Below, in pieces: positions 25,965-34,616 of a stretch of DNA of 34,782 nt (positions are counted from its first letter, which is position 1; each line of letters opens with the position of its first letter). The stretch covers positions 1 to 34,782 of the forward strand of contig JAEDGK010000005.1 in NCBI GenBank assembly GCA_016297555.1. Reading direction: 5' to 3'. The notes beneath the pieces were generated by a model. It saw only the letters and a list, made by a program, of their open reading frames with translations, had not been told where the DNA came from and made no database searches. The stretch is from Clostridiaceae bacterium. GTDB taxonomy: Bacteria > Bacillota > Clostridia > Oscillospirales > Acutalibacteraceae. Both the position numbers and the translations under genes were made by a program.

Positions 25965-26930
25965 ATGTTTGAGCAGATAATAAATGTTGACAGAATGGAG
26001 CAGGCGGTGAGCCTTTTCGGAAGCTTTGATGAAAACATCAAGCAGATAGAAAAGGAATTTTCCGTTTCGGTTATCAGCCGAGGCTCGGAGCTTAAAGTAA
26101 CGGGCGAGGCGGATAATGTTCAAAAGGGAGTGCGCGCAATAAACGGACTGCTGACTCTCATTAACCGCGGCGAATCGCTCAGCGACCAGAATGTGCGCTA
26201 TGTTCTGTCGCTCGTCAACGACGGCAACGAGGATAAGCTTGAGCATATGGCGGCGGACTGCGTTTGCATAACATCAAAGGGCAAGCCCGTTAAGCCGAAA
26301 ACTCTCGGGCAGAAGAAATATATTGAAACGATAAGAAACAACACCATAACTTTCGGCATCGGCCCTGCGGGCACGGGCAAAACCTATCTTGCTGTTGCAA
26401 TGGCGGTAACGGCATTCAGAGCTAAGGAGATTAACCGCATTGTTTTGACAAGACCCGCAGTTGAAGCAGGCGAAAAGCTCGGCTTTCTGCCGGGCGATTT
26501 GCAGTCGAAGGTTGACCCTTATTTAAGACCGCTTTACGACGCGCTTTTTGATATGCTCGGAGCCGAGAATTTCCAGAAGCATCAGGAGCGCGGAGATATT
26601 GAGGTTGCGCCGCTTGCATATATGCGCGGCAGAACGCTTGACGACAGCTTCATAATTCTTGACGAAGCGCAGAATACTACCGCAGAGCAGATGAAAATGT
26701 TTCTTACCCGCCTCGGCTTTAATTCCAAAATGGTTGTTACGGGCGATATTACTCAGATTGATTTGCCCGACGGAAAGCGCTCGGGTCTTAAAGAAGCGGT
26801 AAAAATTCTAAAAAACATTGAAGATATAGGAACAGTCAGGTTCAGCGAAAAGGATGTTGTGCGCCACAGGCTGGTGCAGGATATAATTAAGGCTTACGAA
26901 AAGCAGGACGAGGAGCGAAAAAGGAAATGA
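25965..26930 (+). CDS. phoH: PhoH family ATPase
   Basis: A 321-residue predicted RNA-related ATPase. The N-terminal KH-like portion (about 1-100, GSFDENIKQIEKEFSVSVI) precedes the PhoH ATPase core with Walker A in TFGIGPAGTGKTYLA, the VEAGEKLGFLPGDL motif and Walker B in FIILDEAQNT, then VVTGDITQIDLP. It almost always lies next to ybeY in Firmicutes, where both are tied to RNA metabolism and ribosome maturation. The ribosome site is AGAGGTGA. Its TGA overlaps the ybeY ATG (ATGA), giving coupled translation. Confidence 0.95.
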   Translation: MFEQIINVDRMEQAVSLFGSFDENIKQIEKEFSVSVISRGSELKVTGEADNVQKGVRAINGLLTLINRGESLSDQNVRYVLSLVNDGNEDKLEHMAADCVCITSKGKPVKPKTLGQKKYIETIRNNTITFGIGPAGTGKTYLAVAMAVTAFRAKEINRIVLTRPAVEAGEKLGFLPGDLQSKVDPYLRPLYDALFDMLGAENFQKHQERGDIEVAPLAYMRGRTLDDSFIILDEAQNTTAEQMKMFLTRLGFNSKMVVTGDITQIDLPDGKRSGLKEAVKILKNIEDIGTVRFSEKDVVRHRLVQDIIKAYEKQDEERKRK

Positions 26931-27439
26931 CCGGTAAAGTAAAAGTTATTATATCAAACGAACAGAACGAGATAAGAATACCCGCCGGTGTTCGCTTGCT
27001 TGTGCGCCGCTGCTGCACGGCTGTGCTCGTGCAGGAGGAATTTGACGGGGCGGCGGAAATCAGCGTTACCTTTGTTGATGATGAAGCAATCAGAAAGCTT
27101 AACAGAGAATACAGACATATTGACAGGTCAACCGATGTTCTTTCTTTCCCTCTGGGAGAAAACGGAGTTTATGACATAAACAACGATACGGGCGCAAAAA
27201 TGCTCGGCGACATCGTTATCTCGCTTCAGCACGCCGTTGACCAGGCGGAAAGATACGGTCATTCTCTCCAGAGAGAAATCGGATTTCTGACCGTTCATTC
27301 AATGCTGCATCTGCTCGGCTATGACCACGTGAACGGCGGAATTGAAAGCGTCAGAATGAGAGAAAAGGAAGAAACGGTGCTCACAAAGCTCGGGCTTAAA
27401 AGAAATTCAAGCTACTATATGGATGATGACAACATATGA
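26927..27439 (+). CDS. ybeY: Endoribonuclease YbeY (rRNA maturation factor)
   Basis: A 170-residue zinc-dependent RNase involved in 16S rRNA 3' end maturation and 70S quality control. The zinc motif HxxxHxxGYDH is present as HSMLHLLGYDH near the C terminus, and the RHIDRSTDVLSFPL segment in the middle is standard. It overlaps phoH upstream and dgkA downstream, each by an ATGA. Confidence 0.96.
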   Translation: MTGKVKVIISNEQNEIRIPAGVRLLVRRCCTAVLVQEEFDGAAEISVTFVDDEAIRKLNREYRHIDRSTDVLSFPLGENGVYDINNDTGAKMLGDIVISLQHAVDQAERYGHSLQREIGFLTVHSMLHLLGYDHVNGGIESVRMREKEETVLTKLGLKRNSSYYMDDDNI

Positions 27440-27930
27440 AAGGATTGGCAAAGAGCTTTGTTTATGCCTTTCGGGGATTGAAATACTGCATAGTTAATGA
27501 GCGCAATATGCGAATTCACATCTGCTTTGCGGCTTATATGTTCGGCTTTTTGACGGTTCACGATTTCTTTGAGGTCAGCCGAACACAGCTTGCCGTGCTT
27601 TTTGCGGTCTGCGCCCTTGTTATAGCTCTTGAAGCTGTCAATACGGCTGTTGAAAGAGCGGTTGACCTTTCAGCCAAAGAAAGAAATTCGGCGGCAGGAG
27701 CGGCAAAGGACGCGGCGGCGGGCGCGGTGCTTGCGGCGGCTGTCGGCTCGGTTGCAGTCGGGCTTGCGATTCTTTATCAGCCGCAGGCTTTTGCAAAAAT
27801 GGCGGAGTATTATAAAGCACATACTCCCGTGCTCGCCGTGCTGATTGTAAGCGTTGCGGCAAGCCTTGTTTTCGTTTTTGCCGGACCTTGCAAAATTAAA
27901 GATTTTTTCATAAAACGCAATAAAAATTAA
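27436..27930 (+). CDS. dgkA: Diacylglycerol/undecaprenol kinase family protein
   Basis: A 164-residue membrane kinase of the DgkA/UdpK family, which in Firmicutes phosphorylates undecaprenol for cell-wall lipid carrier recycling. The amphipathic N terminus (FVYAFRGLKYCIVNERNMRIH) and the catalytic segment LEAVNTAVERAVDL fit the family. The usual three helices are followed by an extra hydrophobic segment (about 130-150, VLAVLIVSVAASLVFVF) and a basic tail, which makes it longer than typical bacterial family members. It overlaps ybeY by four bases and precedes era by 10 bases. Confidence 0.92.
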   Translation: MKGLAKSFVYAFRGLKYCIVNERNMRIHICFAAYMFGFLTVHDFFEVSRTQLAVLFAVCALVIALEAVNTAVERAVDLSAKERNSAAGAAKDAAAGAVLAAAVGSVAVGLAILYQPQAFAKMAEYYKAHTPVLAVLIVSVAASLVFVFAGPCKIKDFFIKRNKN

Positions 27931-27940
27931 GGAGCATAAA

Positions 27941-28828
27941 ATGACAAAAACCGCTTTTGTTGCCATAGTCGGCTGCCCGAATGTAGGCAAATCCTCGCTT
28001 CTGAACCGTATGCTCGGTCAGAAGGTGGCTATTGTTACTCAAAAGCCGCAGACGACGAGAACAAAGATTATGGGCGTTTTGACCGAGGGTGAAACTCAGC
28101 TTGTTTTCACCGACACTCCCGGCTATCACCGCCCCAAAACCAAGCTCGGCGAAAAGATGATTAAAGCCGTTGGCGACGGAATAACGGGCGTTGACGCCTG
28201 CCTTTTTGTAACCGAGCCCGAGGGTGAAATCAAAGATACGGAGCTTGAACTGCTCAAACGCCTTAAATCTGAGGGCGCGCCCGTTGTGCTTGCAATCAAT
28301 AAGACCGATACGGTAAAGCAAAAGGAGCAGCTAATGGAGCGCATTGCCCGCTTTACCGCCGTTTACGATTTTGAAGCGGTGGTTCCCGTCAGCGCGCTCA
28401 AAAACGAAAATATCGATATTCTTAAAGACGAGCTTAAAAAGCTTGCCTATGAGTCGGTTCACTTCTTCCCCGACGATACCCTGACGGATCAGCCCGAAAG
28501 AGTTATTGCAGGGGAGATAATAAGAGAAAAAATGCTGCTTTTGCTCGATAAGGAAGTGCCTCACGGCGTTGCGGTCAGCATAGAAAAGATGCGCGAGCGT
28601 CCCGCAGGCGGAATAATGGATATTGAAGCCGTTATTTACTGCGAAAAGGAAAGCCACAAAGGCATAATTATCGGCAAAAAAGGCGAAATGCTAAAAAAGA
28701 TTTCAAGCCGTGCAAGGGTTGATATGGAAAGCTTCTTTCAATGCAAAATCAATCTGCAATGCTGGGTCAAGGTGAAAGAAGGCTGGCGAAACAGAGAGGG
28801 TCTTATTCACAATTTCGGCCTTGATTGA
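27941..28828 (+). CDS. era: GTPase Era
   Basis: A 295-residue GTPase for 16S rRNA and 30S assembly. G1 is GCPNVGKSSLLN, G3 is DTPGYH, G4 is NKTD, and the C-terminal KH domain has IIIGKKGEMLKKISSRAR near residue 245. Length is normal. AAGGAGC lies before the ATG. It is the fourth gene of the phoH operon. Confidence 0.97.
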   Translation: MTKTAFVAIVGCPNVGKSSLLNRMLGQKVAIVTQKPQTTRTKIMGVLTEGETQLVFTDTPGYHRPKTKLGEKMIKAVGDGITGVDACLFVTEPEGEIKDTELELLKRLKSEGAPVVLAINKTDTVKQKEQLMERIARFTAVYDFEAVVPVSALKNENIDILKDELKKLAYESVHFFPDDTLTDQPERVIAGEIIREKMLLLLDKEVPHGVAVSIEKMRERPAGGIMDIEAVIYCEKESHKGIIIGKKGEMLKKISSRARVDMESFFQCKINLQCWVKVKEGWRNREGLIHNFGLD

Positions 28829-28894
28829 TTTTTCAAAATCTTCCGTTTATAACTTCCCGATATCGGGTTAATTTATTAACGGAGGGCGATGAAA

Positions 28895-29059
28895 ATGGAC
28901 GACAAAGAAAAGGCTTGGAGAAAATTTTCAAAATCCGGTTCCGTCGGCGATTATCTTGAATTCAGAAACTGCGTTTACGGCGGAGCCTCGGGAGCAAAGC
29001 AAAATGAGAATGAATACCGACGCTCTGGTGCTCAAGGTAACGGATACGGGGGAAAGTGA
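28895..29059 (+). CDS. yqzL: YqzL-like small protein
   Basis: A 54-residue reading frame between era and recO. The start at 28895 has GGAGGG eight bases upstream; an ATG at 28889 is too close to that site. The N-terminal half, KAWRKFSKSGSVGDYLEFR, resembles YqzL proteins encoded between era and recO in Firmicutes (W.hFs.TG.i..Yl.f). The C-terminal half (NENEYRRSGAQGNGYGGK) is low in hydrophobic residues and lies where recO begins on another frame, overlapping it by 56 bases. Function is unknown in the family. Real translation is likely from position, ribosome site and motif. Confidence 0.75.
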   Translation: MDDKEKAWRKFSKSGSVGDYLEFRNCVYGGASGAKQNENEYRRSGAQGNGYGGK

Positions 29060-29735
29060 CCGCCTTGTTACCCTGCTGACCTCGGAATACGGCGTTATCA
29101 GAGCGTTTGCAAACAGAGCTAAAAAAATCAACAGCCGTATGCTCGGCGCAACGCAGTCCCTTTGCTATGCCGATTTTTCGGTTTATAAGAGCAGGGACAG
29201 CTACATAATCGATGATGCGCAGGCGAAAGAAGTTTTTTTCGGCTTGCGAAACAATATTGAAAGCCTTGCGCTTGCCCAATATATCTGCGCTCTTGCCGCG
29301 GAGCTTGCGCCCGAGATGGAGCCTGCAAGAGATTTTTTGAGAGTTGCGCTCAATTCTCTGCATCTGCTTGAAACGGGGCGGCGCTCAAACAGCTTTATAA
29401 AGGCTGTTACGGAGCTTAAATTTATGGTTTTTGCGGGCTTTATGCCTGATTTGACGGTCTGCCCGAATTGCGGCGGCGAGCTTGCGGACGGCTCGTTTTT
29501 CAATGCCGAGGACGGCTGCGTCTATTGCGCCCGTGACGGCAGGGGAGGAGAAAAAATCAGCTCCTCCGTGCTGGCGGCAATGCGCCATGTGTGCGCAAAT
29601 CCCATTGAAAGAATGTATTCTTTTTCTCTCCCCGAGCAGGATGAGCGGCTTTTTGCAAAGGTTTGCGAAAAGTTTCTTCTTGTGCAAACCCGGAGGTCTT
29701 TTAAGACTCTGGATTTCTATAAATCGCTGATTTGA
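29004..29735 (+). CDS. recO: DNA repair protein RecO
   Basis: A 243-residue recombination mediator that loads RecA on single-stranded DNA with RecR. The N-terminal OB fold begins MRMNTDALVLKVTDTGESDR, the usual start, and the C-terminal zinc module has CPNCGGEL and CVYCARDGR. ATG 29004 is preferred, with GGGAG upstream; an earlier in-frame ATG at 28956 lies within yqzL and would add 16 residues not found in the family. It ends the conserved operon; the transporter downstream starts after 42 bases with no terminator seen between. Confidence 0.94.
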   Translation: MRMNTDALVLKVTDTGESDRLVTLLTSEYGVIRAFANRAKKINSRMLGATQSLCYADFSVYKSRDSYIIDDAQAKEVFFGLRNNIESLALAQYICALAAELAPEMEPARDFLRVALNSLHLLETGRRSNSFIKAVTELKFMVFAGFMPDLTVCPNCGGELADGSFFNAEDGCVYCARDGRGGEKISSSVLAAMRHVCANPIERMYSFSLPEQDERLFAKVCEKFLLVQTRRSFKTLDFYKSLI

Positions 29736-29777
29736 GCAAAATCGGCAATTTCATTAAAATACGAAAGGATTTCAGAG

Positions 29778-31382
29778 ATGGAACAAAAGAGTTTTTTACA
29801 CAAGCTTTTCGGCACAACGCCGGGCAAAGGCGTTCAGCCTAAAGAAGCAATCGCTTACAGCGTTGCGGGCTTCGGTCAGAATTTTATCTGCACCATCATC
29901 GGCTCGTATCTCACGATTTTTCTTACCGACGCGCTGCTTTTCGGTGCAGACGGAGTAACGGTCGGCGCAATCAGCGGCTCCATGGCGGTTGCTTATCTGA
30001 TGCTCGGCACACGAGTTTTTGACGCTCTCAACGACCCCATTATGGGCAGTATTGTTGACAGGACGAGGACTAAGTGGGGCAAGTGCCGCCCTTATCTTAA
30101 ATGGATGGCAATTCCCATCGGCATTATGACCGTGCTCTGCTTTATGCCTTTCCTGCCCGCAAAGGCAACTTCAACATTTGCCACGGTTGCAGTCATTTAT
30201 GTTATCTGGAGCGTTGTTTATACCATTGCCGATGTTCCTTATTGGGGACTTTCCACCTGCCTTACCAACAACACGGTTGTCAGAGGAAACATCCTCACGG
30301 TTGCAAGGCTTGTTTGCACGCTCGGCGCGGGCATAGTAACCGTTTTTGTTCCGATTATCACAAACGGCGTTACAGCCAAGTTTAAATATACCGCCTCCGA
30401 TATCGCTCTTATCCTTTCAGATAAGGCGGATGCAATAGCAAAAATGGTTGAGAGCCAGGGCATAACAGCCGAGGCTGCGGCTCAGTCATTTGTCGGCACG
30501 GTAAGAGCCGGTCAGGAGCTTGCAAACGCCGATATGCTCAAGATTACATATTTTATCTGCGCGGTTGTGCTCGTTGCCGCCGCCATTCCGATGTTCTTCT
30601 ACGGCTTCAAGAACACAAAGGAACGCTTCACGGCAACCGACAATCCTCCCTCGCTCGGTCACAATTTAAAGCTTCTCTTTAAGAATAAACAGCTTCTTCT
30701 TATAGTTATTTCGGGTGTTCTCGGCGGTGCAAGAATGGTTTATTCTTACACGGGCGGGCTCTATTTTGCAAAATATGTTCTTCAGAACGAGGGCTTTTAC
30801 AGCCTGATAACTCTGCTTGTTGTTCCCGGCGGACTTGTTGCCTCCGTGCTTGTTCCGTGGATGTCAAAGAAGTTTACAAAGAAGTGGTCTTACATTGCCG
30901 TTCATCTTTTCGGCGGCGTTGTAATGGCTGTTATGTATTTTGTCGGCTACGACGCTCCTTGGAAGCTTGTTATTGCGGCAATCGGTCTTGTATTGCTCGG
31001 TATTCCTCAGGGCGTTAACAACATCATAACCTACGCTATGATAGGCGACACGGTAGATTATCTTGAATGGAAAACAGGCGAAAGAGGCGAGGGCATCTGC
31101 TTCGCCATGCAGACTCTTATCAACAAAATCGGTATGGCTGTCGGCGCTTTCATAGGCGTTATCTCCTTCTCTGCCGCGGGCATCAATTCCGAAACAGGCT
31201 TTATTTCCGCACAGGGCGCGGATACTCTTTGGAATATGCTTGTTCTTTCAGGCGTTATCAGTATGTTTGCCTGCGCGGTTCCGATGTTCTTCTACAAGAT
31301 AACGGAGAAAAAGCAGGCTGAAATGGTCGCCGAGGTTGAAGCAAGAAAAGCTCAGGCGGAAAAAGCCGAAATAACTCAATAA
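29778..31382 (+). CDS. GPH-family (glycoside-pentoside-hexuronide:cation) sugar symporter
   Basis: A 534-residue membrane transporter of the MFS superfamily. The first helices show AIAYSVAGFGQNFICTIIG, followed by the family motif DALNDPIMGSIVDRTRTKWG and the conserved RPYLKW. Near the end, GDTVDYLEWKTGERGEGICFA is diagnostic of GPH symporters. About twelve helices are visible. It has a hydrophilic loop at about 205-245, longer than usual, containing repeated Ala-rich helical sequence. Likely imports a glycoside or sugar acid with cation. It could be co-transcribed from recO or have an unseen promoter. Confidence 0.92.
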   Translation: MEQKSFLHKLFGTTPGKGVQPKEAIAYSVAGFGQNFICTIIGSYLTIFLTDALLFGADGVTVGAISGSMAVAYLMLGTRVFDALNDPIMGSIVDRTRTKWGKCRPYLKWMAIPIGIMTVLCFMPFLPAKATSTFATVAVIYVIWSVVYTIADVPYWGLSTCLTNNTVVRGNILTVARLVCTLGAGIVTVFVPIITNGVTAKFKYTASDIALILSDKADAIAKMVESQGITAEAAAQSFVGTVRAGQELANADMLKITYFICAVVLVAAAIPMFFYGFKNTKERFTATDNPPSLGHNLKLLFKNKQLLLIVISGVLGGARMVYSYTGGLYFAKYVLQNEGFYSLITLLVVPGGLVASVLVPWMSKKFTKKWSYIAVHLFGGVVMAVMYFVGYDAPWKLVIAAIGLVLLGIPQGVNNIITYAMIGDTVDYLEWKTGERGEGICFAMQTLINKIGMAVGAFIGVISFSAAGINSETGFISAQGADTLWNMLVLSGVISMFACAVPMFFYKITEKKQAEMVAEVEARKAQAEKAEITQ

Positions 31383-31390
31383 AGCATTTT

Positions 31391-31421
31391 AACAGCGCGG
31401 CAAAAACCGCGCTGTTTTTTT
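31391..31421 (+). terminator. Intrinsic terminator after GPH symporter
   Basis: A perfect 10-bp stem (AACAGCGCGG / CCGCGCTGTT) with loop CAAAAA and a run of seven T at 31415-31421. Confidence 0.92.
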
Positions 31422-31432
31422 GCTTTTTTATA

Positions 31433-31461
31433 TTGAGATTTTTTTAAAACGGTGTTATACT
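31433..31461 (+). promoter_or_regulatory. Promoter of the YibE/F-aldolase-kinase genes
   Basis: TTGAGA (31433-31438) and TATACT (31456-31461) with a 17-base spacer; the ATG at 31495 follows with AAAGGTGA upstream. Confidence 0.65.
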
Positions 31462-31494
31462 AAACAAGAAAAATTCAAAAGGTGATAGTATATA

Positions 31495-32658
31495 ATGAAA
31501 AACAGGCAGGCTGTTTATCAAATAATTTCCGTCATTCTGTCTGCTCTGATTGTTTTTGCGGCTTATCTTTATGTCGCAGGCGGAGAACCTATTTTCAAGG
31601 GAGTAACAGAGGGCGAAACGATTAAATGCCGCGTTATCAGAGTGACCGATGTCAAAACAAGCAATGTCAGCGGAGAAAATGAGGTTGTAACCGTGCTGTT
31701 CAAGGCGCAGGCTCTCAATACCGCTCTGCGCGGCAAAACGCTCGATGTTATTCAGGAAATAGATATGGCTTATGCGTTCAGACCGCGCCAAGTGGAGCAG
31801 GGAGATAAAATCCTTGTTGAGGGCTATACTCAGAGCGGAGAACACAGCTATTATTTCGGCGATTTTGTGAGAATAACTCCGCTGCTGTGGCTGCTTGCGA
31901 TATTCTGCGTGCTCGTTATCGTATTTTCAAGGGTGCAGGGCGTAAAAACCGTTGTTTCGCTTTTGTTTACCTGCCTTTCTGTTTTTGTGGTTTTAATTCC
32001 CGCCATTCTGAACGGGCACAATATTTATCTTTGGTCGATACTCGTCTGCGCGTTCATAACTGTTATGACCCTGAGCATTATCAGCGGGTTTAATATGAAA
32101 GCGCTCTGCGCGGGGATAGGCTGCATATGCGGAGTGCTCTGCTCGGGGCTGATTGTGCTGATGACCGACGCGTTTCTCAATATGACAGGGCTTTTGGAGG
32201 AGGAGTCGATATATCTTTATCAGCTTTATCCCGATAATCCCATTAATCTTAAAGCAATAATATTTGCAATGATAATCGTCGGTGCGCTCGGAGCGGTTAT
32301 GGATGTTTCAATGTCAATTTCATCTTCGCTTTATGAGCTCAGAATCAAGTCGCCGAATATCCGCCCGCGCGAGCTGATGAAATCGGGTTTCACCATTGGC
32401 AGAGATATGATGGGCACGATGGCAAACACCCTTGTTTTGGCTTATATAGGCAGCTCGCTGACCTGCGTTCTGCTGCTCGTGGCTTATAACGCAAGCATAG
32501 AGCAGGTTGTCAATAAGGAGCTTATTGTTGCCGAAATTCTTCAGGCGTTGGCGGGCAGCATGGGAATGCTTTTAACCCTGCCGCTCACAAGCGCGGTTTG
32601 CGCCGCAATGTATTATAACAGAAAATCCGAGGAGGAAGATAAAGATGCCGCTGGTTAA
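31495..32658 (+). CDS. YibE/F-like membrane protein
   Basis: A 387-residue membrane protein. One N-terminal helix (about 8-27) is followed by an external beta-rich domain (about 35-120, EGETIKCRVIRVTDVKT) and about seven helices. Conserved family segments are VKTVVSLLFTCLSVFVVLIP, AIIFAMIIVGALGAVMDVSMS and RDMMGTMANTLVLAYIGSSL. The YibE/F family has no settled function. It overlaps the following aldolase gene by 14 bases, suggesting a shared transcript, although their roles do not obviously connect. Confidence 0.88.
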   Translation: MKNRQAVYQIISVILSALIVFAAYLYVAGGEPIFKGVTEGETIKCRVIRVTDVKTSNVSGENEVVTVLFKAQALNTALRGKTLDVIQEIDMAYAFRPRQVEQGDKILVEGYTQSGEHSYYFGDFVRITPLLWLLAIFCVLVIVFSRVQGVKTVVSLLFTCLSVFVVLIPAILNGHNIYLWSILVCAFITVMTLSIISGFNMKALCAGIGCICGVLCSGLIVLMTDAFLNMTGLLEEESIYLYQLYPDNPINLKAIIFAMIIVGALGAVMDVSMSISSSLYELRIKSPNIRPRELMKSGFTIGRDMMGTMANTLVLAYIGSSLTCVLLLVAYNASIEQVVNKELIVAEILQALAGSMGMLLTLPLTSAVCAAMYYNRKSEEEDKDAAG

Positions 32659-33490
32659 TATGGCTCCGCTGCTCAAAGACGCAAGAAGCGGCGGTTATGC
32701 CGTAGGCAGTTTCAGCGTTGCCAATATGGAAATGGTTTTAGGCGTTCTTAAAGCCGTTGAGGAAACCAAGAGCCCCGCAATTATTCAGATAGCCGAGGTC
32801 AGGCTGAATTATTCTCCGCTTGAGCTTATCGGACCTCTGATGGTTGCCGCAGCAAAAAACAGCCCGATGCCCGTGGCGGTTCACTTTGACCACGGCAAAG
32901 CCGCCGAAAAGATTAAGCAGGCTTTGGATATCGGCTTCACAAGCGTTATGTTTGACGGCTCACATCTTCCTTTTGAGGAAAATTCGCGGATAACCGCCGA
33001 AATAAAGAAAACTGCGGCGGCTTACGGTGCGGACTGCGAGGGAGAAATCGGCTGCGTCGGCGGCAGTGAGGACGGCAGCGAGGATATTGCAATCAACTGC
33101 ACCTCTCCCGCACAGGCGCTTGAATTTTATAATAAAACGGGCGTTGATGCGCTTGCCGTTGCAATCGGCAATGCTCATGGCAACTATAAGCAGGCGCCCA
33201 AGCTCAGATTTGATATTCTGGAACAGACGGCAGGGCTCGTCCCCGTGCCGCTCGTTCTCCACGGAGGAACGGGAATTTTGCCCGACGATTTCAGAAGGTG
33301 CATAAAGCTCGGAATAAACAAAATAAATATTGCCACGGCAACCTTTGACAGCGTTGAGCAAAGCGCAAGGGAAGCCTATGCAAATCAGGCGGTCAAGGGC
33401 TATTATGATTTGCAGACCGCCGAGGTTGAGGGCGCATATCGCAATGCGTTGAAACATATAGAAATATTCGGCTGTGCCGGTAAAGCATGA
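32645..33490 (+). CDS. Class II (zinc-dependent) ketose-bisphosphate aldolase
   Basis: A 281-residue aldolase of the fructose-bisphosphate/IolJ type. Active-site elements are AVHFDHG (catalytic Asp and zinc His), SVMFDGSHLPFEEN, EGEIGCVGG, AIGNAHGNYK (zinc His) and LVLHGGTGI (zinc His) followed by GINKINIATA. With the IolC-like kinase immediately downstream it may cleave 2-deoxy-5-keto-gluconate 6-phosphate in inositol breakdown; cleavage of fructose or tagatose bisphosphate is also possible. AGGAGGAAG lies just before the ATG. It overlaps the YibE/F gene by 14 bases and is 14 bases before the kinase. Confidence 0.9.
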   Translation: MPLVNMAPLLKDARSGGYAVGSFSVANMEMVLGVLKAVEETKSPAIIQIAEVRLNYSPLELIGPLMVAAAKNSPMPVAVHFDHGKAAEKIKQALDIGFTSVMFDGSHLPFEENSRITAEIKKTAAAYGADCEGEIGCVGGSEDGSEDIAINCTSPAQALEFYNKTGVDALAVAIGNAHGNYKQAPKLRFDILEQTAGLVPVPLVLHGGTGILPDDFRRCIKLGINKINIATATFDSVEQSAREAYANQAVKGYYDLQTAEVEGAYRNALKHIEIFGCAGKA

Positions 33491-33504
33491 AAGGATGAAA
33501 TAAA

Positions 33505-34524
33505 TTGAGTTACATTGAATTTGATAAGAGCAAGCCGCTCGATGTTATCCCCATAGGCAGAATTGCAATCGACTTTAACCCCACCGATATGAATATGCCG
33601 CTTTCTCAGAGCAGCAATTTCAATAAGTATGTCGGCGGTTCCCCTGCAAATATCGCTGTCGGTCTTGCAAGGCTCGGCGCAAAGTGCGGCTTTATTGCAA
33701 GAGTTTCGGACGATCAGTTCGGCGATTATGTTGAGAATTATTTTAAGAATGACGGCATAGATGTTTCTCATGTTTTCAGATGTGAAAACGGCGAAAATCT
33801 CGGCTTGACTTTCACCGAAATTCTCAGCCCCACCCAGAGCAGTATTCTTATGTACCGTGACGGCGTTGCGGATTTGCAGGTTTGCGTTGACGATGTTGAC
33901 GAGGAATACATAAAGCAGGCAAAGGCAGTTGTTATTTCCGGCACGGCTCTGTGTGCCAGCCCGTCAAGAGAGGCGGCTCTCAAAACACTTTTCCTTGCCA
34001 AGAAAAACGGCGTGGTTGTAATTTTTGATATTGATTACAGAAGCTACACATGGAAAAACAAGGACGAGATTTCAATTTATTACTCGATTGCCGCGAAAAA
34101 CAGCGACATTATTCTCGGCTCGAGAGAAGAATTTGATTTGACCGAGGCGGTTGAGGGTGTTTGCGCGAGCGATGAGGAATCGGCAGAGCGTTGGTTCTCT
34201 TACGGAAATAAGATTGTTATAATCAAGCACGGCAAGGAAGGCTCGGTTGCTTATCTGAACGACGGCTCGGCTTATAAGGTTAAGCCTTTCCCCGTAAAGA
34301 TGCTTAAAGGCTTCGGCGGCGGAGACGGCTATGCTTCCGCATTCATTTATTCGCTCCTCAACGGAAAGAGCGTGCCCGATGCGCTTGAATTTGCAACAGC
34401 TTCAGCGTCAATGCTTGTTTCCGCTCACAGCTGCTCGGCGGCAATGCCCTCGGCACAGGCTGTTCAGGAATTTATCGATAAAACAAAGCCGACATCAGGC
34501 GAGGTTATCGAAAAGATTAAGTAA
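33505..34524 (+). CDS. iolC: PfkB-family kinase, probable 5-dehydro-2-deoxygluconokinase (IolC-like)
   Basis: A 339-residue ribokinase-fold sugar kinase. The N-terminal DVIPIGRIAIDFNP and GGSPANIAVGLARLGAK motifs, the DIDYRSYTWKN segment typical of IolC, and the C-terminal catalytic motif GGGDGYASAF are visible. In IolC and other PfkB kinases this motif is usually GAGD; here Ala is Gly while the catalytic Asp is kept. It would phosphorylate 5-dehydro-2-deoxygluconate, the step before the aldolase encoded upstream. The start is TTG at 33505 with AAGGA nine bases before it. No other iol gene lies in the window. Confidence 0.82.
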   Translation: MSYIEFDKSKPLDVIPIGRIAIDFNPTDMNMPLSQSSNFNKYVGGSPANIAVGLARLGAKCGFIARVSDDQFGDYVENYFKNDGIDVSHVFRCENGENLGLTFTEILSPTQSSILMYRDGVADLQVCVDDVDEEYIKQAKAVVISGTALCASPSREAALKTLFLAKKNGVVVIFDIDYRSYTWKNKDEISIYYSIAAKNSDIILGSREEFDLTEAVEGVCASDEESAERWFSYGNKIVIIKHGKEGSVAYLNDGSAYKVKPFPVKMLKGFGGGDGYASAFIYSLLNGKSVPDALEFATASASMLVSAHSCSAAMPSAQAVQEFIDKTKPTSGEVIEKIK

Positions 34525-34533
34525 AAAATCGGG

Positions 34534-34560
34534 GCAGGGTGTGTAATATGCACACCCTGC
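34534..34560 (+). terminator. Hairpin after iolC-like gene
   Basis: A perfect 10-bp stem (GCAGGGTGTG / CACACCCTGC) with a 7-base loop lies ten bases after the stop. There is no proper T-tract, and the tRNA promoter begins six bases later, so function as terminator is plausible but not certain. Confidence 0.5.
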
Positions 34561-34565
34561 CTGCC

Positions 34566-34594
34566 TTGACATTTTATCTGTTTTAGTGTATATT
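34566..34594 (+). promoter_or_regulatory. Promoter of tRNA-Arg
   Basis: A perfect TTGACA (34566-34571), a 17-base spacer and TATATT (34589-34594) place the transcription start about 16 bases before the mature tRNA 5' end. Confidence 0.78.
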
Positions 34595-34616
34595 TGTTTC
34601 CGCAAATAAAATATTT

